This document shows positions 46,201 to 53,600 of a stretch of DNA of 64,000 bases, piece after piece. The stretch is from positions 62,001 through 126,000 of the forward strand of contig NZ_JAMQVC010000002.1 in NCBI RefSeq assembly GCF_023721415.1. The letters run 5' to 3'. Numbering within the stretch: the stretch's first letter is position 1; every line of letters starts with the position of its first letter. The translations under genes and the position numbers were made by a program. The notes beneath the pieces are model-generated. The model did no database searches. It saw only the letters and a list, made by a program, of their open reading frames with translations, and was not told the origin of the DNA. The stretch comes from Galbibacter mesophilus (GTDB lineage: Bacteria; Bacteroidota; Bacteroidia; Flavobacteriales; Flavobacteriaceae).

Positions 46201-47327
46201 GCTGCAGCTGTTGCCGTAATGGAAACATCTGCAATATTGGAAATAGTAATCGTTCTTCTTATGGTGTCGCCAACAAAAAGCTCCTCATCTATAGAGTTTG
46301 GAGAGACCAATAGAGGTGGAGCTTCTGCATCGTTTATAACCCATCCCATATCTTTAAAAAGTCCGCGCGTAATATCTCCAATATCAAAATTGGATTCTGC
46401 GGTTCCCACTTGTGGAGTCATTAAGGAATTTACATCACCTGCTGGGAAAGCCGCTTCATCCCAATGTGCTAGGCTGGAGCCTCCCTGCCAATTAGACGGC
46501 GCATACAGTTCTGGTCGCATACCGGCCAAAGCGGCAACGGCAAACGTGCCTCCCATGAAAATATCACCACCTGTAAAGGCATCGCCTAGTTCAGTGGAAG
46601 GATCTGGAAAGTCCAATAACGAAGTTCCATCGCCATCTTCAATAAAAACGCCAAAAATAGACGGTAAACCGTTAGACCGAAGTGTTCCAACTCCGTTGTT
46701 GAATCCGCGAACGGTGGTAAAACCAAGTCCGTGTCCTGCTTCATGTAGTGCAACCGTAACAAAATCGAACAATCCAGAAGGCGTGTTTCCATCGGTGCCG
46801 AAATACCACGGAATACCATTTCCAAGGTTTACGATTAAATCGAAGTTTTCATCAGGAAAAAGGGTTTCACCAGCAATGGCATTTGCCAATGCTGCTGGAT
46901 ATAAAACGTCGGGATCGGGAGCTCCTGGAACTCCACTAACGTTGTACGCCGGACCGGCAGAAGCAAGTACTCCTGGGCCGAGATCGGCAAAATCTGCAAA
47001 AATTTTAATAGGGACGGGGGAGACAATTTGAGTAGCCCAAATATCGAGGGCAAATTGAAAGGCTGCTTGTGCTTCTGGGTTGGCTTGTGCGCCAGGACCG
47101 TATGTTACTTGAATTTCGGCTGTAGCCACATTTTGCATACGCTGTTGAAGCCCTTTACTTCGCTCGGGAGGAATATTGACCCGAGTGTTCATGTCTTGAA
47201 ATTTAGCAGGACAAATTACTGGGGTTGCCGGTAATTTTTTTGGCTGCTGAGCGAATACATCCAACTGGCAGAAAAAGGAGAGGAGGAAGGCCAGTGCAAG
47301 ATGTATGGGAAAGTAATTTTTTCTCAT
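40299..47327 (-). CDS. Giant T9SS-secreted multidomain protein with metalloprotease-like head
   Basis: This 2342-residue protein has a signal peptide ending near FAQQ (residue 27). Residues about 60-335 resemble the bacterial HExxH family with HEAGHGLGF (H195, E196, H199), LAHWDEAAFPAGD and SLMTPQVG. The position of the third metzincin histidine is a threonine. The middle is a chain of immunoglobulin-like modules of the choice-of-anchor D type (ISVTPDTLQYDPIFVG, ITSISNETSDF), a laminin-G-like segment (about 545-770) and two nidogen-like domains that share FGYTW.D and an N-TE(Y/F)--D-LAI-F ending. Two ~114-residue tandem units (about 2010-2123 and 2129-2243) precede the T9SS type A sorting domain (about 2263-2342; INIYPNP, GVYLLRLVDKKGKM). 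It is secreted through the outer membrane and probably attached to the surface. It stands alone in its transcription unit. Confidence 0.88.
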   Translation of the reverse strand: MRKNYFPIHLALAFLLSFFCQLDVFAQQPKKLPATPVICPAKFQDMNTRVNIPPERSKGLQQRMQNVATAEIQVTYGPGAQANPEAQAAFQFALDIWATQIVSPVPIKIFADFADLGPGVLASAGPAYNVSGVPGAPDPDVLYPAALANAIAGETLFPDENFDLIVNLGNGIPWYFGTDGNTPSGLFDFVTVALHEAGHGLGFTTVRGFNNGVGTLRSNGLPSIFGVFIEDGDGTSLLDFPDPSTELGDAFTGGDIFMGGTFAVAALAGMRPELYAPSNWQGGSSLAHWDEAAFPAGDVNSLMTPQVGTAESNFDIGDITRGLFKDMGWVINDAEAPPLLVSPNSIDEELFVGDTIRRTITISNIADVSITATAAANAGNTTIELIQPQQLTIPSASSDSLEIKLNTAGLLKGVYNDTLFITAPELVEAIAVPVEVRVLDGTETPFLVVTPNSFEETIQQLQIVSRDLVIENTGDADLNFNITVNDEPPMEFAEKVALSNKAVTKAGKSKKQFTNLSAKTSGIASLVKTQNNDFTEVITSLYATDFEEFTPGNLNGQLGWASQYADNWIISTENSFEGNQHFRGVSDGLGGTRPGSILALSPSISPADEPFMVLSAQINIQGSGTTWEVIPQSPTAGSVVTRLRFNADGTIDVLTDPNFVQIEASIPSGYFELRIIVDKDDATFSIYFDDELVFSGQGFAPIIEQAVFLSAMEETGSTFDVDNLEITDGDPNAFFVSVAPNAGVVPPGSSQTVQVKFDARAIDPGNYEASLTVNSNDSVNSPVDIPVSLTVLQPPTIGVNPDSLSASVNVQTDMPPVKTETFSISNSGESDLDFTTSLGPLQFDSPSAPTDLLLSNLDLARYGEGNAGPFKEKSRGVIEKSSVPSVQILDNATFQDSIFYDSGIPFPDNFAGVQTSAYTSAVKFDAENEFTLTAVRNGYRTETVTDAPVILEIYRGGDTPNDGELLLTQTFNQTSEEGILVAEELSESLTFTAGESFWVVHKYPDGIEFPQGVDNDATQRPNTYFFSGDGGATYNPSGFVFFVRALSGASEESYITLEPSEGTISPGQSVDVTVTFNGENLANGTYNRDILVASNDPVTPEASVATTFEVAGQVSEIALSEEFILFNDVFIGAERERSFTIINNGLAELNVSNIASDNADFSVDPTSATIAASDSLEVKVLFTPSEAGNINGIITIESDADNTQTLEVVVNGVGVEPPIAVLDPQEVMLTTDAGTTIDTEITLKNDGKAPLIFSFPDLAVAAALADPNVKLNDTKRINFESFSLQQEKGFKDNRQGASVDYSVGTDNGFGYTWIDSDEPGGPVFNFEDITAVGTEITTDLGGDGSTEVAISFPFEFYGQTNASVIINANGFVTFEDPSGLTYVNTQIPTEDGINAVIAAFWNDLEPQNDNGSVHYFDDGSKFVVQWTQAPIFFGEVDETVTFQIVLFPDGNIDFYYEDVETAPFRNTATVGIENFDGTDGAQVAFNTEYIKDDLAIRFVKPSIFFTDLISNVSPLSGVVPAGGSKQLSVTLDATELNDGVYFDELMVSSNAPSDSLNSALFELTVIGFPEISVTPDTLQYDPIFVGLESEANFLLENTGSKDLEITSISNETSDFILDTIAPITLAPDETLQIGVTFKPSSVGFIEDKIIIESNDAFGMETAIVYLFGEGVDPPVIEVTPDSLNLEVVREQEITETVTISNTGNSTLNYALSPPFFGKAGEANQKVATYEKLEYAKIRSKEALDTRVGPSPLNASGGPGTFGYTWVDNNSGGPAYDFMDISESGEVANVGADDEETVALPFPFKFFGEEQDSVTIGANGFLTFAEITGSNFINTQIPDPANPNMLIAGLWDDLEPQNGTGVFYMGTSEYFIVQYEAVPGFGFPPFLPVPDPVTFQVILFPDGSIKMQYENVNSTIRTSSTVGLEGPGGLSGLQVIFNTEFLTDGLAITFTPPISGTVEPGETAEVPITFSAEGLEANTSFTGDIVVSSNDPIRSEINIPVTLDVLDAPEVVSFTLINADTNEEIGSLEEGDVINLDDYTANAFSVVANIGDLPVGSVIFDFNEKENFQKENIAPYALDGDKKNGTEFIPVAFPLGDNTITATPYSGKNGSGMMGIPLTVSFEVTQSPLMVSSFTLFNAETDEEIGTLENGTVINLDDYDANAFSIVANATAIGTQSVVFDFNGKTNFQKENVIPYALKGDKNNGTDLNAVEFPLGTNYVTATPYDQKNGKGKAGIPLSVIFEVTSSSAQSIADLPNADSPEKFTINIYPNPVRSEASYQLVGKAVLSEGYLYNLSGILVSSFKVEASNQGRIDMSRFPAGVYLLRLVDKKGKMVAQTKIVKK

Positions 47328-47532
47328 AGTTATCTGGTTAATATGTTAAAGAACTTATTGTCAGCAATTTAATAAAACTTATCGAGGAAATTGGCGTATT
47401 ATCGATGTTTTTTATGTTAAAATATTAGTTTACAGATAATTATGATTCTTCAAAAAAGCATTAAAATAGGCGCCTTTTTGGGGACAGTTGTGTGTAGTCT
47501 GAAACAATAAAACTTCCAATAATCACTGATTG

Positions 47533-47581
47533 TGTGTACGTACACATATTTTTACATATATTTGTTATGTGTACGTACACA
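47533..47581 (+). promoter_or_regulatory. Twin 14-bp palindromic operators bracketing a -7 box
   Basis: TGTGTACGTACACA is perfectly palindromic and occurs twice, at 47533-47546 and 47568-47581, centre to centre 35 bp. The -7 box lies between them, so the upstream site covers the -33 region and the downstream site the expected transcription start. This is a typical repressor layout; the half-site style fits GntR- or LacI-type uronate regulators. No such regulator gene is in the window. Confidence 0.75.
47557..47564 (+). promoter_or_regulatory. -7 box (TATATTTG) of the SDR gene
   Basis: This is an exact TAnnTTTG match between the two palindromes, giving a leader of about 50 nt before ATG 47622. 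A TTG at 47530-47532 is 24 bp upstream, longer than the usual spacing. Confidence 0.55.
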
Positions 47582-47621
47582 CATTTTTGAAAGTCGTAAC
47601 CAATCAACAAAAAATATAATA

Positions 47622-48449
47622 ATGAGCAAAGTAGTAGTTTTAACAGGTGCAGGAGGAGTTTTATGTAGTACATTGGCAAAAGCATTGGCAAAAGAAGGTC
47701 GCAAAGTTGCAGTTTTGGATTTGCGTAAAGAAGCCGCGGACAAAGTAGCAAATGAAATAAAAAATGATGGAGGCGAGGCATTGGGTGTAGCCGCAGATGT
47801 TCTAAAAAAAGAATCGTTGGAAATCGCAAAAAAAGAGATTAACGAAGCTTTTGGTTCTGTAGATATTTTGGTAAACGGAGCGGGAGGAAACCATCCGTTA
47901 GGAACAACATCCAATCCGCATTTTTCAAAAGAAGATCTGGAAAACAAGGCAGAAGGATTTAAAACGTTTTTCGATTTGGATAGTGAAGGAATTCAGTTTG
48001 TTTTTAATCTTAATTTCATCGGTACATTGTTGCCAACACAAGTATTCGCCAAAGATATGGTAGGTAAACAAGGATGTAGTATTTTAAACATTTCTTCCAT
48101 GAATGCCTTTACGCCATTAACCAAAATACCAGCTTACAGTGGAGCAAAAGCAGCAGTTTCTAATTTCACCCAGTGGCTGGCAGTTCATTTTTCCAAGGAA
48201 GGAATTCGCGTAAATGCACTGGCTCCTGGATTCTTCTTAACCGAACAAAATAGAACCTTACTAACACAGACGGATGGAAGTTTAACGGAAAGGGGTACAA
48301 CCATTATCAATCAAACCCCGATGGGTAGATTTGGTGAGCCGGAAGACCTTATTGGCACCACCCTTTGGTTATGTGGGGAAGGAGCTTCATTTGTTACCGG
48401 AGTTGTAGTGCCGATTGATGGTGGTTTCAGCGCTTTTAGTGGAGTATAG
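47622..48449 (+). CDS. SDR oxidoreductase, D-mannonate oxidoreductase type
   Basis: The 275-residue protein starts at ATG 47622; the frame is open to 47532, but that would run through the operators. Short-chain dehydrogenase features are TGAGGVLCSTLA (cofactor loop), NGAGG, the catalytic Y and K in YSGAKAAV, and the serine in ISSMNAF. The C-terminal pattern APGFFLTEQNRTLL and TGVVVPIDGGFSAFSG is that of Bacteroidota SDR proteins annotated as D-mannonate oxidoreductase (fructuronate reductase), which act in hexuronate breakdown with mannonate dehydratase. No dehydratase gene is adjacent. The twin palindromic operators suggest substrate-controlled expression. Confidence 0.85.
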   Translation: MSKVVVLTGAGGVLCSTLAKALAKEGRKVAVLDLRKEAADKVANEIKNDGGEALGVAADVLKKESLEIAKKEINEAFGSVDILVNGAGGNHPLGTTSNPHFSKEDLENKAEGFKTFFDLDSEGIQFVFNLNFIGTLLPTQVFAKDMVGKQGCSILNISSMNAFTPLTKIPAYSGAKAAVSNFTQWLAVHFSKEGIRVNALAPGFFLTEQNRTLLTQTDGSLTERGTTIINQTPMGRFGEPEDLIGTTLWLCGEGASFVTGVVVPIDGGFSAFSGV

Positions 48450-48487
48450 TATTTTTCTAATTATAATTTAATCTCGTAGTTAAAAAT

Positions 48488-48522
48488 CAGTCTGCCGACC
48501 TTTGTTGGCGGGCTGTTTTTTT
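48488..48522 (+). terminator. Terminator after the SDR gene
   Basis: AGTCTGCC pairs with GGCGGGCT using G-U pairs, around GACCTTTGTT, followed by seven T residues. Confidence 0.8.
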
Positions 48523-48603
48523 ACTCACTAAATGTGATTTGCAATGCCTTGATTGCTTACACCGAGGTTGTTTACTAATTATTCTCAACATTATTTGCAA
48601 CGT

Positions 48604-49695
48604 TTACTCTTCAGCAATAAAATCTTCAATTGCCAAAAAAAATAAAAAGTAAGTGTCCCTCACCGTATTAAAATTTATTTGAGACAAACTTTTAGCCGTT
48701 GATTGTTCATCATAATCAAAAGAGATGGAAGCGATGTCAAAACCCAACGTGTTTTGGCTATTCGGCTTACGTTGTCCCAAAATACTGTCGTTAAGGGTTA
48801 TAGAACTATTGAGAAAATTCCGTTGTTCCCTCGTTTTGGTATGGAGGTGTTGTTTTTGATTGGTGTTGAACATTAAAATGAGCTCGTCCGTTTTTAAGCG
48901 TTCATCGCCTTCCAAAGCTCCTAATGTGATTTTTGCTAAGGATTGAGGTTCCGGTAATTTGTTTATCGATGGAATATTATACAAGTAGCCACCTTTTACA
49001 ATTGGTTTGCATCCGTGTATTAACGTGAATTTTTTCTTCGGAAGGTTTTTGTCTTCGTAGATTAAATATAGCAACCATCCTGCCGCGCTGCCACCGAGCA
49101 AATGCCCTTGCGCGGCTCTTACATTGGCTACCGTGAACTCTCCGTTGACGTTTTTTTTGTTTTTTAATAAAGAAGTGACATCAGCAAAGCAAACGTAAGG
49201 CTTTGCTATACTATCAATTTTATCAGCTATAATTTCTCCTTTTACGGATTGGTAGTTTGCATCTCCTGGGAGTTTTATTTTAATTTGATTATAGGTTTCA
49301 ATACGTTTTATTTCTTCTGAATATAGGTACTCCGTATTTCCTTTTACCATTTCGCCTTTTTCGTAAGGGTAAGTTGCTGTCCAATACAAACCGGCGAAAA
49401 CGATATTTTCAGCTGAAATAGGAAGTTGTAAATGTGCTGAACTCGAACTAAACGTTTCCACATCGTAATCTATATCCGTATAAACCATAGCTAGCCGATC
49501 ATTTTTTTCGGCTCCGTAACCTATATGATTGTATGGTTCTGAAGCATGGATGCTCAAAATATTATTTCCAATCACCGTACTCTCTCCCTTGAGAACAAAC
49601 TCATTTTTTGGAAACAATCCTTTTTCTTGTCCATTTGCAATAGAGGAAATAAGAAAAACAGAAATTAGAACCTTTTTTGTGAAAATAGATTTCAT
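48604..49695 (-). CDS. Secreted protein of unknown function
   Basis: The 363-residue protein has the signal peptide MKSIFTKKVLISVFLISSIANG. The mature part is beta-rich, with ENIVFAGLYWTATYPYEKG near residue 95 and GHLLGGSAAGWLLYLIYED near 195. Segments like AGLYW and AxGWxLxVxYED also occur at the start of large flavobacterial surface proteins with gliding-associated C-termini. Here no sorting domain follows; the protein ends IEDFIAEE. It may be a short member or a truncated relative of those proteins. It lies alone on the minus strand, with its 5' end about 250 bp from tRNA-Pro. No enzymatic motif is recognised. Confidence 0.6.
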   Translation of the reverse strand: MKSIFTKKVLISVFLISSIANGQEKGLFPKNEFVLKGESTVIGNNILSIHASEPYNHIGYGAEKNDRLAMVYTDIDYDVETFSSSSAHLQLPISAENIVFAGLYWTATYPYEKGEMVKGNTEYLYSEEIKRIETYNQIKIKLPGDANYQSVKGEIIADKIDSIAKPYVCFADVTSLLKNKKNVNGEFTVANVRAAQGHLLGGSAAGWLLYLIYEDKNLPKKKFTLIHGCKPIVKGGYLYNIPSINKLPEPQSLAKITLGALEGDERLKTDELILMFNTNQKQHLHTKTREQRNFLNSSITLNDSILGQRKPNSQNTLGFDIASISFDYDEQSTAKSLSQINFNTVRDTYFLFFLAIEDFIAEE

Positions 49696-49864
49696 GAAAA
49701 CGAGTAAGTGTTGTTCTCTTAAATATACTAAAAACTGCTGATTTTAAGGATGTTTATTAAAACGGTCTAATTCTGTTGAGAAATGAAATTTAAAACGGTG
49801 CAAAAATTCCTTGTGATTTTAGTGTAAAATCTACTGAACTTTATATTTTTGCAATCACAAAATA

Positions 49865-49903
49865 CGGGATGTGGCATCCTGAAGCTTGGGAGTAGCGCAC
49901 GCG
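49865..49903 (+). pseudogene. Degenerate 5' half of tRNA-Pro
   Basis: CGGGATGTGGC at 49865-49875 is identical to the first 11 bases of the intact tRNA-Pro 84 bp downstream. AGTAGCGCACGCG at 49891-49903 resembles the D-arm and anticodon-stem stretch GGTAGCGTACACGC. The 3' half is absent and the intervening bases do not fold as a D loop. This looks like a remnant of a duplicated tRNA gene. Confidence 0.45.
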
Positions 49904-49948
49904 ATTCCTCTCAAACACAAACCATCGAACAGGTGAAATTGCCATTAA

Positions 49949-50022
49949 CGGGATGTGGCGCAGTCTGGTAGCGTACACGCATGGGGTGCGTGTGGTCGCA
50001 GGTTCAAATCCTGTCATCCCGA
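49949..50022 (+). tRNA. tRNA-Pro (anticodon GGG)
   Basis: This 74-nt cloverleaf has acceptor CGGGATG paired with CATCCCG, discriminator A at 50022, D-arm GCGC..GGTAGC, anticodon stem CACGC/GCGTG with the seven-base loop ATGGGGT (anticodon GGG), and T-arm CAGGTTCAAATCCTG. CCA is not encoded. Its 3' end is repeated downstream at 50174 and 59974, which marks it as a probable integration site. Confidence 0.95.
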
Positions 50023-50056
50023 CAAGATAATGTCTGGCTTTGAAAAAAGTTGGGCA

Positions 50057-50111
50057 TTTTTTATTAAAACCTGAGCCAAGCTGGGCTTGAGGGAATGGAT
50101 TTAATAAAAAA
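50057..50111. repeat. 12-bp perfect inverted repeat downstream of tRNA-Pro
   Basis: TTTTTTATTAAA (50057-50068) is perfectly inverted as TTTAATAAAAAA (50100-50111), with an inner GAGCC / GGGCT pair. The T-rich arm is 5' on both strands, so it is not a normal terminator. It lies in the 151-bp segment between the intact tRNA and the first extra copy of its 3' end. Confidence 0.5.
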
Positions 50112-50173
50112 GGGACGAAACGTTGTAGCGGCAGGCATTATTTTGCAACAAATGCGATGTAAGGGGATTATAA

Positions 50174-50254
50174 AAATCCTGTCATCCCGACGAATCTAGA
50201 AATAATTTAAATAAAAAACCACTGTTAGTCTTTTAGATTTTCAGTGGTTTTTTT
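50174..50254 (+). repeat. Extra tRNA-Pro 3' end plus terminator (candidate attachment site, left)
   Basis: AAATCCTGTCATCCCGAC (50174-50191) repeats the last 18 bases around the end of tRNA-Pro exactly. It is followed by GAATCTAGAAATA and a terminator hairpin AAAAAACCACTG / CAGTGGTTTTTTT (50213-50254). The same block in the same order recurs at 59974-60046, roughly 80 per cent identical by eye. The two copies bracket about 9.7 kb. Confidence 0.75.
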
Positions 50255-50639
50255 GGGTTAATTGACTATTTCTTGACAATCGATTCATTCATATTAAACA
50301 TTTCTTAAGGCATAGAATATGTTGCTTTATGGTAGTTTTGGCTCAAAATAAAATGATTGTCAAGACTTTTCTAGAACGTTAGAATTTTCACTTCAATGTT
50401 TTTCAAATTACATATAAACAATCAATCGGGGGTATTTTTTTTCAGGAGATGGTCTAAGAAAGAATCATTTGAAAATTTATTCAATCAATTTCTAACTATA
50501 AACCAATATAATCTACGAGAAAGAATATTTTTTTAATTAATGCAGTAAATATTTGTTTCTGATAAAATAATAAATTACTATTGTAGGAATGATACTATTA
50601 TTTTTCCGTTAAAAATTAACTAAAACCACCTCTAACCCC
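50255..50639. other. Gap without genes before the surface-protein operon
   Basis: These 385 A+T-rich bases separate the left repeat from the GTG start at 50640. No frame with a plausible start and no strong hairpin is visible. A promoter is expected here but no exact TAnnTTTG box stands out near the start. Confidence 0.4.
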
Positions 50640-53600
50640 GTGAAAGGTAAATTATTACTCGTTTTTATTCTATATTTTTTCTTAACCCACTCAGTTGAAG
50701 CTCAAATACTAGATGCGCAACTTTTAGAAATGAAATTCTCGAATGACGGGTATCCACAAAGGTTTACCAAAGCTGAGAATGGGTTTTACTTCATGGCAAA
50801 TCGAAAGGAATTGTGGTTCACAAAAGGAACTGTTGCCGAAACTAAGCTTATAGCCGATTTTGGTAGATCGGGTAGCATACGTAATATATTGCCCGTGGGC
50901 AACTCTGTTTATTTTGTTGGCGAGAAAAATTTCGGAAGTGTTGAGTTGTGGGTTAATCATGGTACTGAAAATGAGGTGATCCAACTTACAAATAGAGATT
51001 TAACATTTAGTCAAAGCGAATCTATAATTAATCTAATTGTTTTAGGGGATAGGGTAATATTTAGTGCTTATGCAGAATCTCATGGTATGGAACTTTGGAT
51101 TACAGATGGAACAGAAATTGGAACTCATGTGTTAAAAGATATCAATATAGGTGAAGAAAGTAGTTCTCCTAGTAACTTTTTTATTTTTAACCAGCAACTA
51201 ATATTCAAAGCATATACTCAAGAAACAGGGATGGAATTATGGACTACAAATGGAACAGAAGAGGGTACTGTTCTTTTAAAGGATATCCGAAAAGGAGAGG
51301 ACAGTTCGATGAATGTAAGTGTGGGATATCAAGTCTATAAAGATAATTTTTATTTTTTTGCAGATGATGGCATAAATGGCTATGAACTATGGAAAAGCAA
51401 CGGTACATCAAATGGCACCAATTTGTTTAAGAATATCAATGAGGGAACGCTTTACGACGGAAGTGGATCTACAATGAAAGGTGGGGTTCTGAATGATAAA
51501 TTAATATTTTTTGCCAATGATGGCATTCACGGCGAAGAAATTTGGCAGACTGATGGTACTGAAGAAGGGACGAATTTATTAACAGAATCAATAGAAGGAA
51601 CAGCAACATCCTTCGGATCTGGTTTAAGCGAATTCGTATTTTCTAAGAAGAAAGCTTTTTTCAATATCCGAAGTTATCATGATGAGAATGATGGACTATG
51701 GGTTTCAGATGGTACAGAGGATGGTACACAGTTGATAAAGAATGTTTTAGCTAGCCATTTAACATTTGATTCAACTGAAGAGTCTATTTATTTTTTCGGT
51801 AGCGGTGATAGTTATTTCAATAAACCGTTATGGAAGAGTGATGGCACGCCCGAAGGAACGAAAATGGTTTCGGATACCGCACTTTCTTCGAATATAAGTT
51901 CTCACGAAAACGACATAATTTTATTAAATGAGAAAGTATTTTTTGCGGGTGAAACTGAATTTAACGGAGTAGAAATGTGGAAATATGATGAAGATAAAGA
52001 TGAAACATCGTTCTTTTATGACTTTAATCATGTCTACGGAGTAAGTCCAACACTTCTAACACCTGTTGGCGATAAACTTTTTTTCAGAGGGAATAAAGAA
52101 GGTACCTTCGATTTACTGACTTCCGATGGGACCTCGGAAGGAACTAGGTATCTTACAATAAATACTGAAGGTCAAGGAGTTGATGATGAATCTGAATTCA
52201 TAAATTTCAATGGGAAACTAGTGGTCAGTGCAAATGACGGAGTACATGGATATGAATTATGGATAAGTGATGGAACCGTAGAGGGAACCAAAATGATAAG
52301 GGATATAAATCCAGGTAGTGCTAGTAGTATGTATAATGAGGAGTATTTAAAAACTTTTACTGTTATAAATGATAAATTATACTTCATGGCAGATGACGGC
52401 GTTCACGGTTTTGAACTTTGGGCTACCGATGGTACGGAAGAAGGAACTTATAGAATTACGGATATTGCAAAAGGTAGTGGGAACCGATATGACAGCAATC
52501 CTCAAAACCTGGTGTGGTACAAAGACATGATTTATTTCTCATCTTTTGATGGCGGGATTGATGCAATTTATAAAACAGACGGCTCTTCATCTAATGTTTC
52601 CAGAGTTGTTAATATAAAAAGATTAGAATCTATCAGCGTTATAAATGATAAACTAATTATAGTTGCAAATACTTCAGATACCACCTATGGACCACATGAT
52701 ATTTGGGTTTCAGATGGAACCTCTAAAGGGACCTCTCATTTAATGTCTTTTGGCGATGGTATTGATAGTTCTATTCGACTTCTTACCATTCTTAATGATG
52801 AATTGTATTTTATCGCCCGCTATCCAAATCCTAGATATGAAAGTTTTCCAGAATTTTCAGGTGAAACTGTTTATAAAACGGATGGTACAACGGAAGGCAC
52901 TATTCCACTATTTATCGGCAGCGAACATTCCATTCACAATCCAGATGTTAACAATCTAATTACCTGTGGAGAGTATGTCTATTTTGGAGTTGGTGATAGT
53001 TTTAACGTTGCAAAAGAGCTTTGGAGAACAGACGGTACGGCAGAAGGTACTTTGCCGATTGTTACACAACAAGAAGGAGTGATAAACATAATAGAGGACA
53101 TAGAGTGCTATAGAGATAACGTTGTATTCCGACAGTATGCTTATCCAGAAAAACTATGGATTACAAATGGGGATCCAAGCAATGTTAATAGCATGGATTT
53201 CAATATTATTAATGGTTCACTTTTTAGTAGATATTCTAGTTTAACCACTGTTGGGGATAAGCTATTTTTTGAAGGAACTTCTGATAAAAGCGGTAGCGAA
53301 ATTTACGTAACTTCTCCTTTGGAAGTTAGATCCTCAGAGAATTTTGTAGATGAGGATCAAGATGGAGTTATAGATATTTTTGATGAATGCCCAAACACCC
53401 TTCAAGGAAACGAAGTTAATAAATACGGTTGCGCAAATAATCAATTGGACGATGATAAGGATGGCGTAACAAATGATAAGGATGAATGCCCCCAAACTCC
53501 CGTTGGAGAAGAAGTTGACACCAAGGGATGTTCGGAAAGTAGTTATTTAGATGAGGACAATGATGGAGTAAATGACACTCTTGATAAATGTTTCAAGACT

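Noticed and set aside
45955-47031. 358-codon plus-strand frame opposite the giant T9SS gene (also 42226-42885)
   Set aside because: Serine- and proline-rich low-complexity translations antisense to strongly coding sequence; shadow frames of the real gene.
40299-47327. Classical metzincin (HExxHxxGxxH) protease
   Set aside because: The third histidine position is a threonine, so only a metalloprotease-like call is made.
47532-47621. N-terminal extension of the SDR gene from 47532
   Set aside because: It would translate the operators and -7 box. The family N-terminus starts at the ATG 47622.
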